A program made the position numbers and the translations under genes. This document shows, piece by piece, positions 13,801 through 24,100 of a stretch of DNA of 64,000 nt; position 1 is the stretch's first letter; each line of letters opens with the position of its first letter. The stretch spans positions 10,571,304 to 10,635,303 of the forward strand of contig CM021322.1 in the NCBI GenBank assembly GCA_010645155.1, written 5' to 3'. The notes beneath the pieces were generated by a model, which did not search any database, was not told the origin of the DNA, and saw only the letters and a program-made list of their open reading frames with translations. Source of the stretch: Tigriopus japonicus (taxonomy: Eukaryota; Arthropoda; Copepoda; Harpacticoida; Harpacticidae).

Positions 13801-16716
13801 CTTTACCACCATTATTGCCCCTCTATCTAACCCTATGATCCTTGGTAATTGCCAGCTTTAAAGTGCAGGTTTATATGGGCCTCCCTGTACAGTAGTAGTT
13901 TTTGTAGTAGGAACACAGGTGCGTCATGTTCATTGAGGAGTTGTTGTCACTGCTATCATCATTATCATCATCATGATTGGTCTCATTGTTGCTCTTGACA
14001 ACGAGAATGGCCAAAAAAAATCGATGTTAATGTTCGGAATGCTTCCAAAAAAGGCAAGGGAAATCGTCTTTCGAATTTGCGAAAGAGTCCAACCAGTGAT
14101 CTCGTTCCAATGAGAGAAAAAGTGTGGTGGTCACGGTGAATGCTTGCTCACCGGAACAATAAAATAAAGTCAATAATACGGGTTGTGTATGGTTTTGCTA
14201 GGCTGCCAAAGACGTTGGTATCATTGAAAAAAATACGAGGAGACGAAATGAGATAATCTGGACCACAGCTCAATGCAGTTGTAATGTTTGTGCTCATTTT
14301 CTTCAGTATTAAAAATGATTTACACGAAAATCTTGTCGCAACTAATCAAAGAATTTGAGTGGTGCAAGATTGGCAATTATTTTTGGTCTGATTTCAACCA
14401 AAATGGAACAAAGAAAATCGTTGATAATTTTCATAAGAAACTGTCTCTAAGTGTTATACTCTGGAAAGTGTGAAGATAATCTACCATGAGTATTTGAACC
14501 TCTCTAAAATGCGTGTTTCGGCCGAAAGATCAAAGTAGTTTTTTTTAAGTTGTAAAAGTCCCATGGGCATTCGAGTTGACTCGGAATTTGACAATCACTC
14601 CTAACTTATTGAATTTGGCAACATTAAAGAAAATCGCTTTGGCATTATGAGTCTTGGCGATTGTTGTAATGTAAATTTTTGTGGTGGTTCTTAACATTAC
14701 ATTAAATACAATAAAAATGCATTAAATATGACATTTTGATAACATACAAGCAAAAGTAGTCGAAAATATTTAATTGCAGCCAAACATTTTCTATTTTTTT
14801 GGCCGAAACTTAATTACTAGTTTTTGTGTATTGAATATTCCGCTGTAATTACTCAGGGGCATATAAAGAATATTGGAAGTTTAAAGCTTCACATTGGTAC
14901 ACTATCGCAATTCATTTTGAGATTTTTTTTCTGCTTACTACTACCTTTTCATTTCCATTTCAGAACCAACCCTGAATGTGAATATTTGCCAAATGGTAAT
15001 TTGCTTAAATATAACCGCAATATAATAAGAGTGCATAACCAACAAGATTTGCATTTTATTTGTTCAAAAATGCAATTCAATCCATCGGTCTCGTTCATTA
15101 GTACCTTTCCAAGAGTCCAAATATCGCGTATTTTCAAATCAATTAAGCTTTGGTTATCTTTTGCGTGTCGAGCTTCTCCAGAATGGATTGGTTAAGCCAG
15201 ACAGACATGTTTTATAATCTCGTTTGCCTCCACAATCGTTCTCTCCAGTTGGGCCTTCTTTGAAGGCAAATTTCTCTTCACACGTTTGACAGCCCGATTT
15301 GTCCAGTAAATTCATAAACATCTCAATTTCTCGTTTTTCTGACTTGTACTAATCCTCCATTTACAAGAAAACTGGAATGAGTCTCGTCTTGGCAACAACA
15401 TCATCACACATTTTGGATCATAATGATGATGATGTTTGATTGGCGTCACTAAGCAAAGCATGAGAGAGACGACATTTGCCACAATTCATCGTTTGCGGTG
15501 TGCAGATTCCCCAGCAGCTCAGATTTCAAAGCGCAAAAAATGAGATCCTGAGTCTCCTGTCAGTTTTCACTCTACACATCCTGGCGATCATGATCTCATC
15601 ATCATCATCATCATTATCATCATCATCACTCTGACTTTTGCAAGAGAGTGTGCCATGAGATAGGACATTTTTAATTGTCAGAGCTTATTTCGAATCTGCT
15701 ATTTAGTGCAAATTACTGAAAGTATTTTTTGCCATTTTTTGTCTAAACGAGGTTGCGAGTGAGAAACATGACATTTTTGCAAACATGTGTACTAGAAATT
15801 AGCGTTTATACGGCACGATGTTTTACAAAATTGTTACAAATTACTCAATTGAGCTTAATCTATGAAAAATTTGGAATATCTAAGGCAGATATAAGGATGG
15901 TTGGGACACATCATTCAATCGAAAATATGAAAAAAGGAAATAATTCAATTTTTCTAATTCGCCTTTTTAAAGTTTTATCGGAAACTCGGTCCCCAGGGTA
16001 ACTAAAAAGTCTTTCATGTCAAACTTGAATTCCTTCGACTTTACCCTTATTTTCAGTATAAAATAGATCCAAGATTGTGGTCCATATCCGTCACTTTTTA
16101 CGTTCTGATGAAAGTCACGCGGCTAAAAAGCAGGCAAAAAAAGGACAATGCCCCTTTTGATAACGCCCAAGAGCTAATCAGTATAACAAAAACCGGTCCG
16201 TCTTCATCCATGTACTCCTACCTCTCATTCTCAAATAATACATCCTCCCCAAACTAAAGAAGCTCATGGGAAAGAAACGTCAACTAGTTTTTTTCTTTTC
16301 AAAGCTTCACACATTGGTCATTATTGCCACCATTAAATCCAGAAAGATCAAGTACAACCAGAGTTCCATTTTGCTTCTGATAAGCATAAATCAGGCCATT
16401 TTCCGGTCAACAAACTTCTCTTGTCCGCATTATTTTTTCCGGCGCTTTTTGGTTTGTTGTTTTTTTCAAAGCTTCCCCAAAAAGCCGCTTGGCGCTAATG
16501 TCAAGTTAGCGCTTCTTTCCTTTGAGTTTCTTCACCCCAAATAAAAACCTATTTGGTCTTACTTTTCGCGTGGTTGAGCAATGTTTTGACATCTTTGATG
16601 AGTTCCTTGATGGCCAACGAGGTTCGTTCTAGCTCTTTTTCATGGGAATGAAGCGAATCTCTGAAGTAGGGCGAATCCTGCAGACACTCCTTGAACTCCA
16701 AGGGTAACAAACCCAT
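1894..16716 (-). CDS. ARHGAP26-like: GRAF-family Rho GTPase-activating protein (BAR-PH-RhoGAP-SH3)
   Basis: Twelve exons on the minus strand: 16716-16563, 11278-11121, 10405-10232, 8410-8300, 8233-8129, 8057-7983, 6115-5853, 4750-4566, 4500-4279, 4208-2904, 2837-2673 and 1985-1894. All have GT-AG borders and phases that join into one 1002-residue frame. The start is ATG 16716 ([20 protein letters not shown]), which matches the usual GRAF N-terminus; the extra 7 codons upstream begin only at a TTG. In order: BAR domain (about 1-235), PH (about 265-375, with KRFCFDI), RhoGAP (about 390-570; GLYRVVG carries the arginine finger near residue 416, and [11 protein letters not shown] follows). Next comes a Ser/Pro-rich linker with polyproline (about 575-945), then SH3 (about 948-1002; [14 protein letters not shown], then EPGWLEG and ENYVEF). 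The last two exons, which form the SH3, are short. Family role: GAP for Cdc42/RhoA that couples membrane curvature to actin in endocytosis. GRAF1, GRAF2, GRAF3 and oligophrenin cannot be told apart here, though the SH3 argues against oligophrenin. Confidence 0.95.
5687..5809. mobile_element. Short TA-flanked inverted-repeat element (mariner-like MITE)
   Basis: A 123-bp element with near-perfect terminal inverted repeats: CAATCATAGCTGGATAT on the left, and CAGTCATAGCTGGATAT read inward from the right. Both ends abut TA, as expected for Tc1/mariner-type insertion. It has no coding capacity. It lies 44 bp from the 3' end of the PH exon (5853), inside a GRAF intron. Confidence 0.6.
6192..6305 (-). 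CDS. Possible alternative first exon of the GRAF-like gene
   Basis: An ATG at 6305 opens 38 codons ([20 protein letters not shown] and on to VSI) ending exactly at a GTAAGA donor. Its phase (0) joins directly to the PH exon at 6115. The composition is protein-like (charged, no low complexity). A CTAG acceptor-like site lies just upstream at 6308-6309. An exon starting there would be 116 nt, so it cannot be a frame-preserving cassette between the last BAR exon and the PH exon. The simplest reading is an alternative start giving a PH-RhoGAP-SH3 protein without BAR. It could equally be a chance open frame; no promoter is evident. Confidence 0.35.
7557..7889. mobile_element. Foldback element with ~105-bp inverted arms
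   Basis: Two inverted arms (7557-7664 and 7787-7889) share long matches such as GCGCCTCTTGCGG, AGATTGAGACATAGTTGC and the ends TGGACCCTGGAA/TTCCAGGGTCCA. About 120 bp separates the arms. No ORF is present. It lies inside a GRAF intron, about 95 bp downstream of the exon ending at 7983. No clear target duplication could be fixed. Confidence 0.7.
8435..8455. repeat. (GAT)n microsatellite
   Basis: Six near-perfect GAT units next to the acceptor of the GRAF exon at 8410; they sit in the polypyrimidine side of the intron on the minus strand. Confidence 0.7.
12767..13887. mobile_element. TA-flanked ~1.1-kb element with short terminal inverted repeats
   Basis: Left end TACAGGGAGGCCC and right end GGGCCTCCCTGTA are perfect inverted copies of 13 bp including the flanking TA, which suggests a Tc1/mariner-type or similar TA-targeting element. 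Inside, a block with GCTCATGGGAAAGAA occurs near 12943 and again inverted near 13540, so there is a second, internal inverted repeat. The longest frame (minus, 13490-13161) has no recognisable transposase motif, so the element looks non-autonomous or decayed. Confidence 0.5.
15596..15629. repeat. (ATC)n microsatellite
   Basis: About ten ATC units with one TTA interruption, in GRAF intron 1. Confidence 0.8.
16256..16500. repeat. Copy of the GCTCATGGGAAAGAA repeat
   Basis: The motif AAGAAGCTCATGGGAAAGAA at 16258-16277 and the following TCAAC and AAAGCTTCA(C) blocks match the two internal arms of the element at 12767-13887. CAAAGCTTCCCCAAAAAGCC near 16467-16486 resembles the inner part of the same arm. 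It is probably a fragment of the same repeat family, directly downstream of GRAF exon 1. Confidence 0.4.
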
Positions 16717-17744
16717 GGTTGTTTTGGTGCTGCCCAATCCTCAGCCATTAAGGGTCAAGACAGGGATGATGCCAATGATGGGTGGTGTACCCATGTCCCG
16801 CGTTCCACCCCTTTGAACAATCACGGCAAACCTTGGGTGGTATGCCAATCAATAGTGTTCCGTCAATCAATCAGGCTTTCCCGGCTTCATTTAGGGCCCT
16901 TCTCCTTTTTGGGGGGGCTGGTTTGTGGGACGAAAGGAAGGCTGCTTTCTTTCTATGTAGAGAACTGTCACATTTACCAGCGAGCATGGAAGGATAGTCT
17001 GTATGGGAACGTGCACGCACACGCATTCACTGGGTCACTTTAGCGGAGGATAAGGGAGACTTGAAGGCCACTCACTCACTTATTTACTCATTGGTGAGGT
17101 GCGTTGTTTCACGTTGTGGACTTTTGATGGGCAAGGACGACGAGGAACGAACGAACGTAGTACAGTGGATGGGATGGGATGGATGGAGGGTAAATAGAAA
17201 TCTGGAGGAGGGCGAGCGACGACCTGCATCCAGCTGAATCAGAGTTTTACAGAGGTATGAGGTAGAGGACGATGTCCGTTGAGATGATGTGATGACAAAC
17301 GGGGAAGGTAAGAAGTTGAGAGACTGGTGAAAAACAACCAAAAGATGGAGCCAGAAAGGTAAACATTGAGTATTTGGTGGTTAAGACGGAGACCAAAAGG
17401 AAACGGGATTTTTTTTGGCTTTAAGTTTAACTCACCTAGCCTAACTTACACAACGGATAACTCTCAACTCTGTGAGACTCCTATCTTGTTGTATAGCACG
17501 ATTTTTTACTTTGTTGTGGAGATGGTTATGCCATGATGAGGATTTATTCAAGGACTCATTTAAAATACAAAAGTCATGGTTTAAGTAAAAAGTGTAAAAA
17601 ATAAATTTAAAGCAGGATCACTAAGTCCCACCCATAAACTGATTGGTTTGCTTTCATGGGGGCCTTAAAATTCACCTCACCAAAAACCAAGAATTGGCCC
17701 GGTTCGTTTCATGGACAAACATATATTAAATTGATATAGACTGT

Positions 17745-17816
17745 ATACTGTATAGATTAAACTTTGTATTCTTAATCCAATGAGGCAAGTCCTCGCAATA
17801 AAGATTATTATTATTA
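17745..17816 (+). repeat. Retroposon 3' tail with (ATT)n
   Basis: The sequence reads CAAGTCCTCGCAATAAAG and then runs into ATTATTATTATTA. An AATAAA followed by a short simple repeat is the usual look of a SINE or LINE 3' end. The body could not be identified. Confidence 0.35.
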
Positions 17817-20129
17817 AAATATGTCAGCTGACCCCACTCTTTAAATATTTCTGGGATTTCTGCTCCACATTAAAAAAGTATGTTGTATACTTAGCTGCTC
17901 TGAGTGAGTTTTCAGAGTGTTCAGTCCACTTATGACCCAGAGTTTACACTCTTGCCCTCCTATTAGTCTAATTGCGTTAAGCTTTCTGACACAGAAGCCT
18001 AAACAAAAGCCAACGTCATAAAACTTGGCCAAAAATGGAATTGGAAACACTTTAAAAATATTTTTTTTTTGTATTTGCCAGGTCTAGATGATGAAGTTGA
18101 TTTGCTGACAAGTGCAAAACAACTCATTATATTTTGAGGGTGCACAGCCGGATGTTGCGTTTATATTTATCATATTATACATTATCAATATCATTGCTTT
18201 TTAGAATTTCCCTGTCTCATATTCACAAATAATTATTTGCTCTGAGCATGTGTATCCTCATAGTTTTTTTCAAATAGTGTTCATAAGATTTACTATTCAA
18301 TATTCAGAAAAGTTACAATTTCAATAGCATCAAAATACCAATTTACAGAAAAAGACTCTCATCGCTTTGAAAACCTCTTCTATCTTGGAAACAGAAACAT
18401 CTTTGAATATTGTCCAGAGGAAACTTCATGATTTCCCAATTATGTTTTTCTCTGAAGAGCTGTTTTTATTCTGATATTTGTTTCAGAGAATGCATTATTC
18501 AGTCTAAAAAATCTGAATTACTAGAAGTCATTTCTTTATTTTTGTACTCAAATCTGTTTGTTAGCAAAAGTGCCAGAGCATGACAGTAACACATTATCTT
18601 TTTCTAAGTAGCCACATCTGACGCGTTTTGAGTAAAATATAACTTGCCAAGACCTGGCATTGTGATCATTACCAACATGACACGGAAGCTTTTTTATCTC
18701 TCAGAACGATAGTTTCGTCTCACCCTGTTTGTCCCAGGATTTCTAGAAAATAATTCTGAGTGAAGGCGTGCGCGTTTGCTTGAAACACAGGGTGACCTCG
18801 CCCACTTCCAAAGCCGTGTCCATCCATCCAAAGAACCTTTCAAGCAAGCAAGCAGGCGTGTACCTTACGTTCCAAAGCGCTCGCTCCACTGGCCTTCGGA
18901 ATTTAAGCGTGATCGAAAATGAATTCAATCCAACAAGATGAGTGTTCAATTTCAGTGATCAAAATGAAAAAATAACGATATTGAAACTGTTTCTTTATGT
19001 AATGCCAAAATACATTCTCATAATCTACCAATATTAATCAACATTTCGAGAAGAAACAGATGATTAGGCTGGCCAAAGACTGAACAACGTCTTGAAATCG
19101 AGTCCAGAAGAGCCTTTGGGCAAGAAAACTAATGTACCTCAACATTTCCACTTGCTCAGCTCTGGGCGCTTCTCAGGACTTTCACCGCCATTTATTGGCA
19201 AATTAGATTTTTGACAATCCAAATCAGACACCCTGAGCCATCATAAGTGAAGATCGTCCATTATAATAATAAAAATATGCATTTTTGACATAAATAACAA
19301 CTAAATCATAGCACAATAACTATAATTTGATTTAGAATAATTCTGGTAAAACAGGTTTTCCTAACCATCATGACATTTGTGACAGGCAGTCAAGTTCTGT
19401 TCTCTCCCCTTTTCCGTCACTCGCCCTGCCTTTTCCGCCGGTTTTTAGCCCAGCCCTTTCCTGGGCGCCAAATTTCAAATGCCGTTGAGTGCCTTTCAAA
19501 GCCAGTCCAGGCTTGCCAGTTTCCGTTCAACCTCCAGTTCAACCTGCTTTTTCACATTCCAAACGGGAAATTTTCCTCATCACCTTGTTTGACATTACAG
19601 ATCGAAAAAATACAAAAATTGCAAATTACAACCGATAAATATTTTTTTAGAATAAAAAATTGATTGAAAAATTCTACTTCTTTATAACCGTAAGCAAGGA
19701 TTTTCAAATTTCCCACTAATTTTCACTAACCTGACAATTCACACGCATTTTCCCATCAGTTTTTAGTTGTAGTTTGCTATTCTCATTCCCAAGAATATAC
19801 AACGAAGCAACTAAACAAGGATTGACCTAGTTATATTTTAGATATGTATTTCTGTTGAAAATACAAGCCAAGAAAGGTTGTGTTGATGAGCGCGAGAATG
19901 ACACAACCTAACTTTGGCTGATTGAACTGAGCTCAACCTAAATGAAAATACGCTCATAGAAAAGAAGCTCAACACTAACGACAGTGGAAACTTTAAGAAA
20001 GCACAACGAACTGAAAAGCTCAAAAGCGAGAAAGAAAACGACCAATGAGAGTTTTTTGACCGGACAATGGCCGGGGAAGGGCCTTGGCACCTTTTTTTAT
20101 TTTGCAATTTGATGACCCTTCTTTTCTCA

Positions 20130-20360
20130 ATGGATGAGTGTAGTTGTACGAATTGAACTGTGGATTTTGGGGTCAGAGCAATGATCAGGCGTTTCAGAGT
20201 TGGAATTTGCTCTATGAGAGAAAAGCTCTTGATTCGATACGCCCTCAAAACTAAGACTGAGAATCAGGCTCGAGAATTTCAGTCAACTTTTTTTTGGAGG
20301 GTTAATCTGGAATCTGACGGATCCCTAGCCATTTTGGCCCCAGAATCCGTTCATTGAACA
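20130..20360. repeat. Foldback repeat, copy 1 (family also at 60952-61200)
   Basis: The right arm (about 20318-20360) carries CCATTTTGGCCCCAGAATCC and the left arm (about 20132-20177) is its inverted relative (GATTTTGGGGTCA, then ATGAGTGTAGTTGTACGAAT). The same arms occur at 60952-61200, including ACTCATCCATTG and the preceding TGGAGGGT(T/G)AATCT block. Confidence 0.55.
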
Positions 20361-21166
20361 TCCGCCATCATTCATTTCCTACTCCAGCTCCAAAACAATT
20401 GATCTCCTTTCACTTCCACGTGACATTTCAAAAAGCTTTACTTACAATTCCGTATACATAGAAATGTCACTCCCAAATGGTTCATGATTCAACGAGCTGG
20501 CACTGTGTATGTGCAATGGGATTGGACCATGTGCAGGGGGAGCACATTGATTTAAGGCTTGCATGGGCAGCCAGCCGGCTGTCTGCTTGTATTTCGGCAG
20601 AATTCTTAACAGCCGTTCAGCTGATTTTTTGGTGCTTAGTTGCCTGTCTCGCACTCACTCACGCGACAATTTCAGAACAATGCGCCCTCTGGCGAAATGT
20701 AATGGTAAACCTGAGTTTGTCGCCCCCCTTGGATTGGATTGGACATTGGTCACATTTAGTTCAGTGATTCAAAACTGGAATTTGCGATTTCAGGCACTCA
20801 GTGGCTGAGTCGCTCTCTCAACTGCTTTGTTCGAACAAGACCAATACATAAAGAATCAAATCACGCGGCACCCTCGCTACTGGATTGCTAAAATGAGCTC
20901 AAAACAAATCTCCCCTGACCTAAACAGAGCGACATTTCCGTCTATAAAGAACTATAGCTTCACTGACTGACGCTAGTTTTTTATGAGCTTTCTTTTTCAA
21001 CCTCAAAGAGTTTGGCCTAAATCTCCCATCGCTCTCTCCTCCATTTTGGCAGCGCTGAATCCGACGTCATCCAGTTCTTTTGAAAGTGTCTACGAAATCT
21101 CAAACAAGACGAGTGAAGAAACGAAATCCTCCCAAAACGCCCCCTTTTTCCACGGTTCCGCCCTCG

Positions 21167-24100
21167 ATGCCGCGTTTACAGACCGCCTCCTCGTCTTCGT
21201 CGGGAGGCGTTCTTCGATCCACGGCCCGAAATGGCGCTCTTTCGGGTCCCGCCCCTCGTTCTCGACCCATGGCGCCCCTCAGAGGCGTGTCTGCGGTCTC
21301 GGCCACGCCCAATCGGGTCAAATCTCGCGGTGGGCGGCGCCGTTCTTTCACGGTGACGGCTAAAACGCGAATGTTTCCCGTGAAAAGTTCGCCCGGTCGG
21401 CTGAAAAAACGCCTTTCGCCGATAAAAAACGGCTCGAAGACTGAGTTAGCCCGGGTTTTAAGTCCGCCCAAGGCGGAAGTGGGCGTGGCGGGGTCGGGCA
21501 GTGGGGCGGGACCGCCTTTGGCGGCCAATATTCGCGTGGCGGTCCGCGTTCGACCCGAAAATCAACGCGAAATGGATGGAAATCATCGGTAAACGGCGTT
21601 TTTGGGTTTGAATTCCGCAAAATTTTGGGCGTTTTTTCGAATTAGCGTTCAATTCATAACGGCTGAATTAGCGGAGAATGGATCCGTTTGGATTAAGCGT
21701 TTTAACGTGTAGTAGTGCCCAGTCACCGTAAAAGAATATATTTACCGGGTGATGCGTTAGAAAACGCGTCCGTAACTCGGTGAAAATGGTTGATCACGCC
21801 AAACACGCATGAAGCTCAAAAAGCTGCGGCGGATACCAATTCTTTAGATAGATAGATAGATATGGCTTTATTCCTTTCATGTCGCCTTTTTTCCGATTAT
21901 AGCCAAGTTTCGGAAGTCTGAGTCCCGAACGCTGCGTTTTCAAAAATGTCCCTTCAAGTGAAAAATTGGGGTCGCTCGGGTAAAATTGGTTTTTTTTTTC
22001 TAACTTTTCATGCTCAGGGTTTGGCCAATCGTATCCGATGAAAGTGAGGTTCATATTTGGCTTTCATCACGAGTTATTGACACCATAAATAGGTGTTTCG
22101 TTTCAAAGGAATCATTTTAACCTTTAACCCATGACGCGATTTTAGCGCAACTAAGACAAATCCCTAAATTCTTGGTTTCTGTGATGTTTTGTTGAAAAAA
22201 TGCTTTAATTTCGCGTTAAATGTTACATTTTTACGTATCAAAAATAAATCATTTCTTGCTTTTTTTCAATTAAAAATCCTATTACTTAATGGTTTGAAAA
22301 TCATTCTGCCACGTTTTGTTGAAAAAAAAGCTTCGATTCCGTGTTAAAAGTAAAAATAAATAGTTACATTTTTACGCACCGGATAGCAGTTTCATCTTGA
22401 ACATTAATAACAAATATAAAGAGAATTTTTAAAAGTATGAGCATCGGAAATATTAACAGACCTACGATATTTTAACCGGTTTCGTCTTTGACTCCATCTC
22501 ATTTTTCAGCCCGTTTTCTATAAATGTAGAATTTCTAAAAGCTTGCTTTCATCTCATTTTCTACGCGCAAACATTATGTTCAATCTACTTTGCCAACTAT
22601 TGAATTAAAACTATACAACTCGACTTCGATCTCCAAACTAGACGGATCAAACCGAGGCGCAATTTGATATGACTCATAAATGCCCGAAATAACGTGTCTT
22701 AAACATGTTGGATGGATTCCTCTAGGAATGTGATCCAGGTTGTGGATGACAAGATGTTGGTGTTCGATCCCAAAGAGAGCTCGGACGGGTTCTTCTTTCA
22801 CGGCAAGAAAATGGCTCGTCGAGATGTGAATCGCCGACCCAATCGGGATCACAAGTTCGCCTTCGATAGGGTGTTTGGACCCGAATCCAACAACCAAGAG
22901 GTCTTTACCGACACCACACAAGATCTGATTGACGTGCTCTTCAGCGGATACAATTGCTCAGGTAGGCATACTCTTTAGTTTCACTCTCATGGTGATATGA
23001 ATGAATGATATTTAGAGAGTCTGTTGAGTGGCAAAACAGAGTTGTTGGTTCGATTCCCGGGCTTGAAATCAACATGCAGTAATCACGGCAAAATAGGTGA
23101 ATTTGTTGTCATTATCGAGGGTATCACCCACAAACCGGAAAACTTTCTCCAGATTTCGGGTGCCAAATTTGAGTATTCTGACTCGGAAAAAGGCATGATA
23201 TTTGGTCACCAAATGGGATTGATTTGCTTGGCTTTTCAAATATTTTACCAAACCATCACTTGATTTGCCATTTTACACCGATTTTCGGCTGGACAAAGAA
23301 GGAACACATTATTATGCTTCAAAGATTTTCAATTGAAAAAATTATTATTGCCTTTTGCCGGCTCAGATATTCCACATTTTTGTGTCTTTATTAGTTTTGT
23401 GACCTCCCACTCAGTTATTGCTTTGAGGACTATTTCTATTTGGACCAGGTTTGAAATATATCATGTTTGGCATCACAAAAATGAACTTTCAATTTCCATT
23501 TCACCCGAATAGCCGCTCTCATCCAATTCTGTCCAATTTTTGGTGGGTCCAGTGTTATCCGAGCTTGTGCACCAGAAATCACTAAAAATTAGTGCCCACC
23601 GTCGAGGGGTGAGGCATGGCGTAGTGCGTACTGCGTCGGTTTGTCGTGCAGATGGTTGGGGTTCGATCCCGGCTGACTGCCACCCTCAAACTCAACTCTT
23701 CGGAGTCAAAATTAGCATTTGAACCGTCTTTCAAATGCAACACACAACATTCCAAAGTCAACTCTTCGGAGTCAAAATTTAGCATTGAACTGTCTTTCAA
23801 TGCCAAATACTAGGCAAGCCCCGGTTCGATCCCGGGCTTGCCGAGTCCTAGTGACCTGTGGTATTAAGTTACATGCAGAAGTCACGGCCCTTGACGGCTT
23901 AAAATGGGCGAACCTGGGGTCATTCCCGAGGGTGAGGTAAAAATTAATGCTTGCTTGTTAGCTTGTCCAAGTGGAGCGGCAATATCCCCATATGGCGGAC
24001 AGCCTCTATCAGATCGCAGCTGCGAAGCTGCGTTCTGACTCCTCAACAAACAAACAAACAAAGTGCCCACCGTCAGATTTAGTCACAACTTTTTCCTTAG

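Larger units (their letters stand above)
11279..16562. other. First intron of the GRAF-like gene
   Basis: A 5.3-kb intron. It contains a TA-flanked ~1.1 kb element (12767-13887), an ATC microsatellite (15596-15629) and the start of a repeat near 16258. Several 60-120 codon open frames occur, but none shows a recognisable domain or a pair of matched splice sites. Confidence 0.6.
16717..21166. other. Intergenic region between divergent GRAF-like and KIF18-like genes
   Basis: This holds the 5' flanks and probable promoters of two genes pointing away from each other. Visible content: a retroposon-like (ATT)n tail near 17815, a foldback repeat copy at 20130-20360 and a TATAAA at 20943-20948, about 220 bp upstream of the kinesin ATG. 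Some GC-richer stretches (18740-18900, 19380-19560) have no recognisable coding signal; 5' UTR exons could hide here. Confidence 0.5.

Noticed and set aside
16717..16737. Seven extra N-terminal codons for the GRAF-like protein
   Set aside because: The extended frame begins at TTG. The ATG at 16716 matches the family N-terminus.
21080..21166. Kinesin start at 21080
   Set aside because: That codon is TTG; an in-frame stop lies at 21056. The first ATG is 21167.
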